Shown: positions 7,692 through 14,524 of the stretch, in pieces
Layout: every line of letters starts with the position of its first letter
Position numbering within the stretch: the first letter of the stretch is position 1
Assembly (NCBI GenBank): GCA_937997485.1
Contig: CALKTH010000074.1
Location: 1 to 47,239 of the forward strand
From: an uncultured Acidimicrobiales bacterium
GTDB taxonomy: Bacteria; Actinomycetota; Acidimicrobiia; Acidimicrobiales; SZUA-35
Reading direction: 5' to 3'
DNA: 47,239 nucleotides
Notes under the pieces: model-generated
Databases searched by the model: none
What the model saw: only the letters and a program-made list of their open reading frames with translations
What the model was told of the DNA's origin: nothing
Program-made: the position numbers and the translations under genes

Positions 7692-9356
7692 TCAGTCGAG
7701 GCGAGCGAGGTCGCCAGCCAGGTACTGCTGGCGGCACAGAGCACGCTGAAGCTTGCCCGAGCTGGTTTTGGGAAGCGTGCTGGGCCGGACCAGAACGATG
7801 TCCTTGCTTGGCACGCCAACGGCCTCGACGGTGCGAGCGTTGATGGCCTCGTGCATCGGAGCCAGATCGTCGGCCCGTGTCTCGGCCACCACGACAACCG
7901 ATTCCTTGCCCTGACGTCCGGGCACACCGAAGGCGATGACATTGCCGGCTCGGATGCCCTCAATGTCGCCAACGAGCCGCTCGATGTCCTGCGGGTAGAC
8001 ATTGCGACCTCCCACGATGATGAGATCCTTGATGCGGCCACACATGTACATGGCGCCATCGACCAGGTACGCGAGGTCTCCGGTTCGCAGCCAGTCGTCG
8101 TCGAAGAGCTCGGCGTTGGCATCCGGACGTTGGTAGTACCCAGGAGTGACGGAGGTGCCACGGATCTGCAGTTCGCCGACCTCCCGATCATCCATGACTC
8201 GGTGTGTCTGCGGATCGACGATGCGGAACTCGAGCCCGGGGACGGCCTTGCCCAGGCGGACGATGCCACGAGCGTTCGGGTGATCGGTGGGGACCGGTTC
8301 GGCTCGGTGCTCGAGTTCGAGAAGCTCGGCGTTGACCGTGTCCACGGACATACCACCCATCGGTTCCGGGAAGCAGCCGGCAATCGCCAACTCGGCCATA
8401 CCGAACGCAGGAAAGATCGAGCCAGGTCGCAAGCCGTGACGATCTCCTGCCTCGATGAAGGCCTCGACGGAGGCCGGGTCTACCGGCTCGGCGCCGTTGA
8501 GGAAGATTCGCATCTTCGACAGATCGAGTGTTTCCTTACTTCGGCGAAGGGCTCGGGTCGCCAGCACGTAGGAGAAGTTCGGGCCCGCCGTTGCGGTGCC
8601 GCCGTACCTGGAGATCCATTCCATCCATCGGCCAGGTGAGGCCAAGAAGTCTTGAGGGGCACCCAAGACGAGATCGAGTCCTTCGGCCATCGGCAAGATG
8701 CAGAAGCCAACCAGACCCATGTCGTGGTACAGCGGGAGCCAGGACACCATCACGTCGTGACCAACGTGGACATCAGCGGCTTCCTTGATGGCGTCGAGGT
8801 TGGCCGCGACGACGTGGTTCGGGAGCATGACGCCCTTGGGTTCACTGGTGGAACCGCTGGTGAACTGCAGGACGAAGAGATCGTCTTCGTGGTAATCCGG
8901 CCGGACGAAGTCGTTACTTGTGGGCCGATCGTCGGCGGGCTTGAGGTCCAACAACGAGATGACGGGCGGGTCTTCAGGACCAACCTCGACGAACGGGGCA
9001 AGATCGGGGTCAACGAGCACGGCGGCGCAGTCCGCCCGGTGGATGCGAGCCTTGGTCGCCGTGGCGAATTCTTCGATCGACGCCAGCCGCATCGGCAGTG
9101 GCAGCACGACCAGCGTCGCGCCGCACAGCCACACGGCCTGAAAGGCGGTGACGAGATCTGCCGTGGTCGGGCCGAGCAGTGCGACGTGATCGCCCTGCTG
9201 GATGCCCCGGGCCTGCAAGATCGCAGCGAAGCCTTTCGCCTCTTCGTGCAGCTCAGCCCATGTCTTGGTCACCGGTTGGTCACCGGTGACGAACGTGACC
9301 GAGTTCTCGCCCTTTGCCGCATGCTCGATACGGGAAACAATCGTTCTCACAGACAC
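7692..9356 (-). CDS. Fatty acyl-AMP ligase-like (FAAL/FadD-type) adenylating enzyme
   Basis: A 554-residue member of the acyl-activating superfamily. It has the AMP-binding P-loop FTSGSTSEPKG (about residue 165-175), the segment SWLPLYHDMGLVG typical of FAALs, the TGDLAYLVDG hinge region and a late PKTSSGKLQR lysine motif. FAALs make acyl-adenylates and usually pass them to a carrier protein or polyketide synthase for lipid synthesis. No carrier protein or synthase is adjacent, so the acceptor is unknown and a conventional acyl-CoA ligase cannot be excluded. Start is GTG; a triple GGTAAC/GTTACC motif lies just upstream and may be an operator. Confidence 0.88.
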   Translation of the reverse strand: MSVRTIVSRIEHAAKGENSVTFVTGDQPVTKTWAELHEEAKGFAAILQARGIQQGDHVALLGPTTADLVTAFQAVWLCGATLVVLPLPMRLASIEEFATATKARIHRADCAAVLVDPDLAPFVEVGPEDPPVISLLDLKPADDRPTSNDFVRPDYHEDDLFVLQFTSGSTSEPKGVMLPNHVVAANLDAIKEAADVHVGHDVMVSWLPLYHDMGLVGFCILPMAEGLDLVLGAPQDFLASPGRWMEWISRYGGTATAGPNFSYVLATRALRRSKETLDLSKMRIFLNGAEPVDPASVEAFIEAGDRHGLRPGSIFPAFGMAELAIAGCFPEPMGGMSVDTVNAELLELEHRAEPVPTDHPNARGIVRLGKAVPGLEFRIVDPQTHRVMDDREVGELQIRGTSVTPGYYQRPDANAELFDDDWLRTGDLAYLVDGAMYMCGRIKDLIIVGGRNVYPQDIERLVGDIEGIRAGNVIAFGVPGRQGKESVVVVAETRADDLAPMHEAINARTVEAVGVPSKDIVLVRPSTLPKTSSGKLQRALCRQQYLAGDLARLD

Positions 9357-9369
9357 ATATGACTCACGG

Positions 9370-9397
9370 GTAACCCCGTTGGTTACGCGCCGGTAAC
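9370..9397. promoter_or_regulatory. Overlapping inverted repeats upstream of the FAAL-like gene (operator candidate)
   Basis: GTAACC (9370-9375), GGTTAC (9381-9386) and GTAAC (9393-9397) form two overlapping palindromes, one with a 5-nt and one with a 6-nt spacer, starting 13 nt before the FAAL-like start codon. Arrays of this shape suit a dimeric helix-turn-helix repressor of the TetR kind that controls lipid genes. No regulator gene is adjacent. Confidence 0.5.
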
Positions 9398-9458
9398 AAA
9401 ATTTCTCGTTTGACGCGAATTGACTGCCCTGAACACGCGCTCGGGCTGTCTACAGAAC

Positions 9459-9893
9459 TCATCTGCCGGTGGCGATGTGGTAGTGCCGACGACACAAACC
9501 CTTGGCTCGGACCAACTCATCACAGGATTCGACCGAACAGATGCGTGGTCCGTGAAACCACGTGCGATGGCGGCTCTCTAAGTGGGCGAAGAGCGCGGAC
9601 CGCCACACGGTGTACTGATCTCGTTTGTGACAGGGCAACAGGTAGGCGTCGCACAGCGGCACGATCACCTGCACCAGCTCTGGCAGCGCTTGCACCTGCC
9701 AAGTGACTTGCTCCTGCGTTCCGAAGCGGCGCGCCGGATAGCGATGCCGAGTGCCGACCGCCAGGGATCTAGCGATCGCATCCACACTCTTCTCGTCCTC
9801 CGCCGCAAGACCGATGACCAGTTTGAACTTCGTTCCGCTCTGCGAAAAGTGACCCTCTGCGGCAATGAAGCCGCAGATCTGAGCCGGACTCAC
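9459..9893 (-). CDS. LAGLIDADG-type homing endonuclease-like protein, second of a coupled pair
   Basis: A 144-residue protein if it starts at the GTG whose first base is the last base of the upstream TAG stop (TAGTG). The N-terminal motif ICGFIAAEGHF is a LAGLIDADG helix with the acidic residue kept. The middle part keeps the family pattern, including LLPCHKRDQYTVW. The C-terminus has Cys residues in CSVESCDELV and then KGLCRRHYH, a probable small zinc-binding module. A longer frame extends upstream but overlaps the first gene. Together with its neighbour it may form a heterodimer. There is no intron or intein here to host it. Function beyond the family is unknown. Confidence 0.72.
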   Translation of the reverse strand: MSPAQICGFIAAEGHFSQSGTKFKLVIGLAAEDEKSVDAIARSLAVGTRHRYPARRFGTQEQVTWQVQALPELVQVIVPLCDAYLLPCHKRDQYTVWRSALFAHLESRHRTWFHGPRICSVESCDELVRAKGLCRRHYHIATGR

Positions 9894-10363
9894 TAGTAGC
9901 CAGTCGCTCGGTAGTAGTGACGTCGACAGAGACCCTGGCCGCGAACTGGACCAGAGCAGCCAGCGACACTGCAAGCCGCTGGCCCCTTGCCCCACCGACT
10001 GGGGTGCTGCGCGACATCCCGCCCAAGAGCATCTGTCCACTGGAGGAAGACGTCACGTTTGTGACCCTGCGGAAGAACATCTCGGAAGACGGGCACAACT
10101 GCGAGCTCATGAGCGCGCCGACTGTGGACAACGAAGCGCGCCGTCGGTTGCCAGTTCGAGCGTCGAGCAGCCTGAACATCGATCGAGCCAAATCCGAGAA
10201 ACTCCCGAAGCACCTCAAGCACCGCTCGATCTCGCTCTGCTACACCAACGGAAAATCGAAACCGGACGCGAGGCGAGCCGTCCGATCGCGATCCGACGAC
10301 CTGCTGCGAAAAGCAGCCCTCACCCGAGACAAAGCCTCCGATGAAGTCCGCCACGACTCGCAA
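9893..10363 (-). CDS. LAGLIDADG-type homing endonuclease-like protein, first of a coupled pair
   Basis: About 156 residues. The LAGLIDADG helix reads DFIGGFVSGEGCF right at the N-terminus and keeps the acidic residue; the later segment VLPQGHKRDVFLQW is also typical. The C-terminus CSVAGCSGPV followed by GLCRRHYYRATGY is closely similar to that of the next gene, so the two are a diverged tandem duplication sharing a probable zinc-binding tail. The start is not certain: TTG at 10363 or GTG at 10354 fit best. A frame continuing upstream runs through tRNA-Ala and must be spurious. The gene lies downstream of and parallel to the tRNA, separated by a perfect hairpin. Confidence 0.72.
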   Translation of the reverse strand: MRVVADFIGGFVSGEGCFSQQVVGSRSDGSPRVRFRFSVGVAERDRAVLEVLREFLGFGSIDVQAARRSNWQPTARFVVHSRRAHELAVVPVFRDVLPQGHKRDVFLQWTDALGRDVAQHPSRWGKGPAACSVAGCSGPVRGQGLCRRHYYRATGY

Positions 10364-10380
10364 GGCCTGGCATGAAACGC

Positions 10381-10410
10381 CAACGGCGCCGACTGAAGTC
10401 GGCGCCGTTG
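10381..10410 (-). terminator. Perfect 14-bp hairpin after tRNA-Ala
   Basis: CAACGGCGCCGACT and its exact inverse flank a 2-nt centre. It lies 15 bp after the tRNA 3' end and 17 bp before the first LAGLIDADG start. There is no U tract on the minus strand, so it is an I-shaped terminator candidate or a processing or target site rather than a classical terminator. Confidence 0.55.
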
Positions 10411-10425
10411 AAGCTTGTTCATCCT

Positions 10426-10501
10426 TGGTGGAGCTATGGAGAATTGAACTCCAGACCTCTTCCATGCCATGGAAGCGCTCTACCAACTGAGCTATAGCCC
10501 C
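10426..10501 (-). tRNA. tRNA-Ala (anticodon GGC)
   Basis: A 76-nt cloverleaf with encoded CCA. The acceptor stem GGGGCTA pairs with TAGCTCC and contains the G3:U70 wobble pair that marks alanine tRNAs. The D arm is GCTC-AGTTGGTA-GAGC. The anticodon stem CTTCC/GGAAG holds the loop ATGGCAT with anticodon GGC. The T arm is TGGAG-TTCAATT-CTCCA. It is intact and not interrupted by an intron. Confidence 0.96.
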
Positions 10502-10526
10502 AAGGCTTCCCTTTTCGGGAGCCGTG

Positions 10527-10554
10527 ATCGTACCAACTTCCCACCGTCTCACAA
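10527..10554 (-). promoter_or_regulatory. Candidate promoter of tRNA-Ala
   Basis: On the minus strand TTGTGA (10549-10554) and TACGAT (10527-10532) are spaced 16 bp apart, 25 bp upstream of the tRNA 5' end. An imperfect hairpin with GGCT and CCC arms lies between promoter and tRNA. Confidence 0.5.
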
Positions 10555-10648
10555 CGTCGTCGCAAAGTCTGCACATGCACCCATCTTGACGATGGGCTCT
10601 GACAGTGACCGGGGCGAAACGTCCCGCTCTATCGGCGAAAGATCTCGC

Positions 10649-10996
10649 TCAGGCCGAGAACTTGGGTACGTCCGACCACAGGCGATCGAGGTCGTAGTAC
10701 TCCCGATTTTCCTCGTCGAAGACATGCAACACGAACGCGCCAAAGTCGGCGAGAACCCACTGCATGGTTTCCTTGCCTTCGACGCGAACAGCCTTCGGCC
10801 CGTCGGACAAGAAGAGCTCCTCTTCGACGTTGTCAACGATGGCGCGCACCTGCCGTGGGTTGTTGCCGGACGTGACAATGAACCAGTCCGTGATGCCCAT
10901 GACATCACCCACGAAGTACGCCTCGGTTCGCTGCCCGAGTTTGTCATTCGCGGCTTCGATGGCGACTTCCACCCAACGTCGGACGTCGGCGTCCAT
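10649..10996 (-). CDS. rsfS: Ribosomal silencing factor RsfS (Iojap/YbeB family)
   Basis: A 115-residue protein of normal length for RsfS, which binds ribosomal protein L14 and blocks subunit joining during starvation. Family hallmarks are present: YFVGDVMGITDWFIVTSG near the N-terminus, then NPRQVRAIVDNVEEEL and WVLADFGAFVLHVFDEENREYYDLDRLW. It follows the LytR_C gene by 61 bp in the nadD cluster, a usual actinobacterial arrangement. No convincing ribosome binding site is visible before the ATG. Confidence 0.96.
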   Translation of the reverse strand: MDADVRRWVEVAIEAANDKLGQRTEAYFVGDVMGITDWFIVTSGNNPRQVRAIVDNVEEELFLSDGPKAVRVEGKETMQWVLADFGAFVLHVFDEENREYYDLDRLWSDVPKFSA

Positions 10997-11057
10997 CGAG
11001 GTGGCGGAGACCGTCTGCGGCGCTCCAGGTTCTTGGGTTGTGGACTTTGCCGTCTGG

Positions 11058-12245
11058 TCAGTCAGCGGATGCTCCGTCGTTCGTTTCGAACCCCGGGCCG
11101 AGCAGCAGCGTCAACACCGTGACGATGCCGTCGTCCGAGGTGACCGACAAGGTACCCGCCCCGGTGAGTTCCGTCAGGGCAGAAACCGCATCCGGTGATG
11201 TGCCAGGTGGCACCAGTAACTGTGTTGAGCCCTCGTCGAACACGTCGACGTTGCCGATTTGGAGGACCTCGTAGCCCTTGGAACCGAGGTATGCCGCCAC
11301 TGTGCCGAGATCGTTCGTGCCCGCCCGGTCGAGGATGCGAATTTGAATTCGATCACCAGGAAGCGCACCGACGGGCAACGTGACAAGGTCAGAGAGCAGC
11401 GCATCGACCCCATCAGGGTCAAAGCGAAGCGCTTCACCCTCTTGCAGGGGAATCTCGTCGACTTTCCACGGTCCAGCTTGCACCGCTTGGAGCAACTGGG
11501 CTCCCTCCGTCGATCCTTCCACCTCGGTCGCCATGAGGGTCTCCCACCACATCGCGCGGCGAAACTCGAGTGCCGCCGGATCAATCCCGGCCAGTTGCAG
11601 ACCGATGAATCCCGGCACCTGTTCTGATCGAACAACGGTGTTCCCAATGGCAATGGGTTCTCCGTCGACAACCACCGGATCCGTGTTGGTCACGAGAAGG
11701 CCCTCGCCAACAACACCAGCCCACCAGCCTTCGTCCGCAACCTGGACCTCAGGGATGGCAAGCTCCAGTGCCGCCGCGAGCGTCGAGGCAGCGTCTTCTG
11801 GCGATCGATCAGCAAACGCTCGACCGTCCACGGTCACCGACGCCGGGATCAACACGAGGCCACCGCCCGCGGCATCAGGTCCAGAGCGCACGACCAAGGT
11901 GAGACCCGTCACCCGTTCGTCGAGGACTTCGACGATGACCGAGACAGGCGTCGGGTCCACAAACGCGAGCCAGCCGGGATCGCTGGGCCCGGGGGCTTCC
12001 ACGAACTCTCCCGCTTGCGATGTCAACAACGAGCGACCGCCCAGAACAGCCAGCACTGGAATGGCCGTCAGCAGGACAACCTCGGCGACGACGAACAGCA
12101 CCGAACCCAACGTGAAGGGCCGCGCTCGTTGCTTGATGCCACGCCCTTCGGTGCTCGCTGCACTTCCCGGCTCAGCAGCCTCGAACGACAACGGTTCATC
12201 GAGGTCGTGCCTGTCGGCAGGAATCCGGGTGCGCTGCTTGATCAA
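11058..12245 (-). CDS. Membrane-anchored protein with LytR_C domain and diverged LCP-like region
   Basis: A 395-residue protein with a short charged cytoplasmic N-terminus, one membrane helix (about residues 46-70, LFVVAEVVLLTAIPVLAVL) and an extracellular part. The last 100 residues, starting at IQIRILDRAGTNDLGTVAAY, match the LytR C-terminal domain. The middle part has the rough outline of a LytR-CpsA-Psr domain, but I cannot find the Asp and Arg residues used by active cell-wall glycopolymer ligases. It may be a non-catalytic relative. The start codon TTG overlaps the nadD stop (TTGA), so translation is likely coupled. It lies between nadD and rsfS, where many Actinobacteria have an LCP gene. 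Confidence 0.7.
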   Translation of the reverse strand: MIKQRTRIPADRHDLDEPLSFEAAEPGSAASTEGRGIKQRARPFTLGSVLFVVAEVVLLTAIPVLAVLGGRSLLTSQAGEFVEAPGPSDPGWLAFVDPTPVSVIVEVLDERVTGLTLVVRSGPDAAGGGLVLIPASVTVDGRAFADRSPEDAASTLAAALELAIPEVQVADEGWWAGVVGEGLLVTNTDPVVVDGEPIAIGNTVVRSEQVPGFIGLQLAGIDPAALEFRRAMWWETLMATEVEGSTEGAQLLQAVQAGPWKVDEIPLQEGEALRFDPDGVDALLSDLVTLPVGALPGDRIQIRILDRAGTNDLGTVAAYLGSKGYEVLQIGNVDVFDEGSTQLLVPPGTSPDAVSALTELTGAGTLSVTSDDGIVTVLTLLLGPGFETNDGASAD

Positions 12246-12826
12246 GACGTCGGACGATAGAGCCCGAGCTCGCCCACCCGTTGGACCACTGCGTCCGGGG
12301 TGAGGAACCGAATCGATCGGCCGTCAGCAACCATGGACCGCAGATCCGTGGAGGAAACGTCGAGGGCCGGGATCTCGACGACAGCACCGTCCCATCCGGC
12401 CGGAAGCTCACCCTCGTGACCGGGACGGTTGACCACGGCGAAGCGGGCGAGTGAGCGGAGGTCCTCTGCTCGGTGCCATGTTTGGAGACCATCCGCGCTG
12501 TCGCCCCCGATGACGACCCAGAACTCGTCGTCCGACGCTGCAGCCAACTGCTCGAGCGTGTCGATCGTGTAGCTGTCGCCGCCGCGATCCAGCTCGTGCC
12601 TGGTGACAACGAATCCCTCAGCGTCTCCGATGGCGAGTGCCGTCAGCCCAAAGCGGTCCTCAGCGGAAGAGATCACGCGACTGCCCTGTTTTTGCCATGG
12701 ATGATGGGCAACCATGAACCAAATCTCGTCGAGGCCAAGCTGTTCCTTGACCTGCTCCGCCACCACAAGATGCGCCACATGCGGAGGATCGAACGTGCCC
12801 CCAAAGATCCCAATCCGTTGCGGCAT
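12242..12826 (-). CDS. nadD: Nicotinate-nucleotide adenylyltransferase
   Basis: A 194-residue NadD that adenylates nicotinate mononucleotide in NAD synthesis. The nucleotidyltransferase motif GGTFDPPHVAH lies at residues 9-19, and the late DVSSTDLRSMVADG carries the SxTxxR phosphate-binding element. I chose the ATG at 12826, which places the first beta strand (RIGIFGG) directly at the N-terminus as in the family; a longer frame to 12910 adds 28 unmatched residues. The stop overlaps the TTG start of the LytR_C gene. nadD, the LytR_C gene and rsfS form one operon. Confidence 0.96.
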   Translation of the reverse strand: MPQRIGIFGGTFDPPHVAHLVVAEQVKEQLGLDEIWFMVAHHPWQKQGSRVISSAEDRFGLTALAIGDAEGFVVTRHELDRGGDSYTIDTLEQLAAASDDEFWVVIGGDSADGLQTWHRAEDLRSLARFAVVNRPGHEGELPAGWDGAVVEIPALDVSSTDLRSMVADGRSIRFLTPDAVVQRVGELGLYRPTS

Positions 12827-13290
12827 GGCGCCGTTTCTCTCTCTACGAGGACCCGATGTCGTGTGACACCGGTAACGGCGTGACTTATCTGTTTCCCCGC
12901 GTTTTCCCACCAGCCATGACGAATGTCACACAGACAGCGGGAACCATGTGTAGTAAACATGTCGTTCGTGTCATTAGCGCTTTGAGCCGAGAGGCCCCAG
13001 AGCTCTCCTGCCAAGGCAGGTTCACATCATCATCTGCTCTGCAGGTCATCCCACATCATCTATCCGCTACGACACACCCGCTCGAGATCCAACCCCAGCA
13101 CCGCAGCTCCGATCACTCGCAACGACGCTTCCTGATCCAAACGCACACCGCAGCCGGACGACGCTCTCACCCCACAACTGAATCCGAGCGCCCATGACGC
13201 GTGCGCTCACTCGGTCTCGAAGACCATCGCATCCTGCAACGCCGCAGGGACACCACAAATCCCGCCCCATCAAGCAACAAGAAGCGCGCC
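12827..13290. other. Intergenic region between nadD and the sigma factor gene (about 460 bp)
   Basis: This stretch must hold divergent promoters for nadD and the sigma gene. Visible structure is modest: CATGT/ACATG around seven bases (12945-12961) and a CCTGCC-AA-GGCAGG hairpin (13007-13020). The part next to the sigma gene is C/A-rich and low in G, unlike the codon pattern of neighbouring genes. No convincing small gene is seen. Confidence 0.5.
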
Positions 13291-14130
13291 ATGAGTGACT
13301 CAGTAGGTCAGTACCTCAACGAAATCGGACTCGTTCCCCTCCTCACAGCAGACGAGGAACGCGAGCTCTCCCAAGTGATCGAAAAGGGCCACGCCGCCCG
13401 CGAAGCCATCGAGGCCGGTGAAAACACCGCCGAGAACCGTCGAGCCGCACGTCAGGCCGCACGGGCCAAGGATCGGTTCATCCGAGCCAACCTGCGCCTC
13501 GTCGTCAGCGTCGCCCGTCGTTACCCCCTGCCTCCGTCCATGGAGCTCCTGGATCTCATCCAGGAAGGCAACCTGGGCCTGGAACACGCCGTCGACAAGT
13601 TCGACTGGCGCAAGGGCTTCAAGTTCAGCACATACGCCACGTTCTGGATCCGCCAGGCCATCGGCCGTGCGCTCGACCAGAAGGCCAGCCTCGTTCGCCT
13701 TCCCGGCGATCGTTCCGCCAGCCTCCGTGCCGCCCTCCGTGCGGTCTCCGGCGACGGCGACGAGCTGGACGACGAGCATGCACGTCTCCACCGTCTCACC
13801 ACGCCGACCTCGCTCGACCGCACCATCGGCGACGACGACTCCAACGAGCTCGTCGATCTCCTCCCCGACGCCAAGCCCGGCCCCGAAATCGAAGTCATGG
13901 CCAAGGCAGAAGAGTCCATGGTCACCGGCCTCCTCGACGTCCTCGACCCCCGAGCCCGCTACGCCGTTGAACAGCGCTTCGGCCTCAACGACGGCCGCAA
14001 GCGCAGCTACCGCGAAGTCGGCGAAGAGCTCGGTGTGACCGCCGAAGCCGCCCGTCGTCTCGTGAAGCGAGCCGTCAGCGCTGTCCGCGACCAAGCCGGC
14101 GACGTCATCGCAGACTTCGACGCTGCATAG
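13291..14130 (+). CDS. Sigma-70 family RNA polymerase sigma factor, primary-like
   Basis: A 278-residue sigma factor starting at MSDSVGQYLNEIG, which is region 1.2. Region 2 is nearly canonical (RFIRANLRLVVSVARRY, DLIQEGNLGLEHAVDKFDW, FSTYATFWIRQAIGRAL). Region 4 has SYREVGEELGVTAEAARRLV in the helix-turn-helix. It lacks region 1.1 and the long N-terminus of a housekeeping RpoD, so a group 2 (SigB/HrdB-like accessory) factor is most likely. The region between 3 and 4 is short and acidic (DDDSNELVDLLPDA). A frame continuing upstream to 13201 adds 30 residues without family likeness. A long intergenic leader precedes it and a strong terminator follows, so it is monocistronic. Confidence 0.9.
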   Translation: MSDSVGQYLNEIGLVPLLTADEERELSQVIEKGHAAREAIEAGENTAENRRAARQAARAKDRFIRANLRLVVSVARRYPLPPSMELLDLIQEGNLGLEHAVDKFDWRKGFKFSTYATFWIRQAIGRALDQKASLVRLPGDRSASLRAALRAVSGDGDELDDEHARLHRLTTPTSLDRTIGDDDSNELVDLLPDAKPGPEIEVMAKAEESMVTGLLDVLDPRARYAVEQRFGLNDGRKRSYREVGEELGVTAEAARRLVKRAVSAVRDQAGDVIADFDAA

Positions 14131-14198
14131 CTCGTCGCACTCGTGTGCTCGCCCCTCCTTCGTCGGGGCTCCGCGCACTCCTGCGAATCTCTCTGAAT

Positions 14199-14221
14199 GT
14201 CCCCGGGCTTCGCCCGGGGAC
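14199..14221 (+). terminator. Rho-independent terminator after the sigma factor gene
   Basis: A 10-bp stem, GTCCCCGGGC/GCCCGGGGAC, with a TTC loop is followed by the T-rich GTTTCTGTTTT. It lies 68 bp after the stop codon. Confidence 0.85.
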
Positions 14222-14512
14222 GTTTCTGTTTTCGGGTTCACGACTCCGTCGAGTCACCCGAGAACCAGGGGACGCTGACCCCTCGTGCTCCTCTGGTGGG
14301 GCTGCGCCCCGACGTCCCGCCACCACCAGCCTGCTGGTGGAAATCTGGTGTCAGACACCCATCACCTACCAGTCGGGCTCTCAGCCTCCCCGACTCGACT
14401 TGTCGTGAGGGCAGCAGCGAGCAGGCGCCGACGTAGGAGGCGACACCCAGAAGCTCGCTCGAGTGCGCGGAAGGGGCGAGCGAAAGCGAGGGCCCTGAGC
14501 ACACGAGAGCGA
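14222..14512. other. Structured intergenic region before aroG
   Basis: No gene is visible. Several potential stems are: TCGGGT/ACCCGA enclosing GACTC/GAGTC (14232-14261), CCACCAG-CCTG-CTGGTGG (14323-14340) and the palindrome at 14347-14359. The last 100 bp is G/A-rich and leads into the aroG promoter. Confidence 0.5.
14347..14359. repeat. Palindrome GGTGTCAGACACC, possible REP-like element
   Basis: GGTGTC-A-GACACC, preceded by AAATCT. From memory, palindromes of this kind are dispersed in many bacterial genomes, sometimes near REP-associated transposases. Only one copy is seen here and no transposase, so the classification is tentative. Confidence 0.35.
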
Positions 14513-14518
14513 TAGAAT
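14513..14518 (+). promoter_or_regulatory. -10 hexamer of aroG, leaderless start
   Basis: TAGAAT lies 6 nt before the GTG start codon and no Shine-Dalgarno sequence can fit, so transcription should start at the initiation codon. It is the best -10 match of this type in the window. Confidence 0.6.
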
Positions 14519-14524
14519 CGTGCG

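Noticed and set aside
10364..10576. N-terminal extension of the first LAGLIDADG gene
   Set aside because: The frame runs through tRNA-Ala and gives the translation typical of a tRNA read as protein. The real start must lie downstream of the tRNA.
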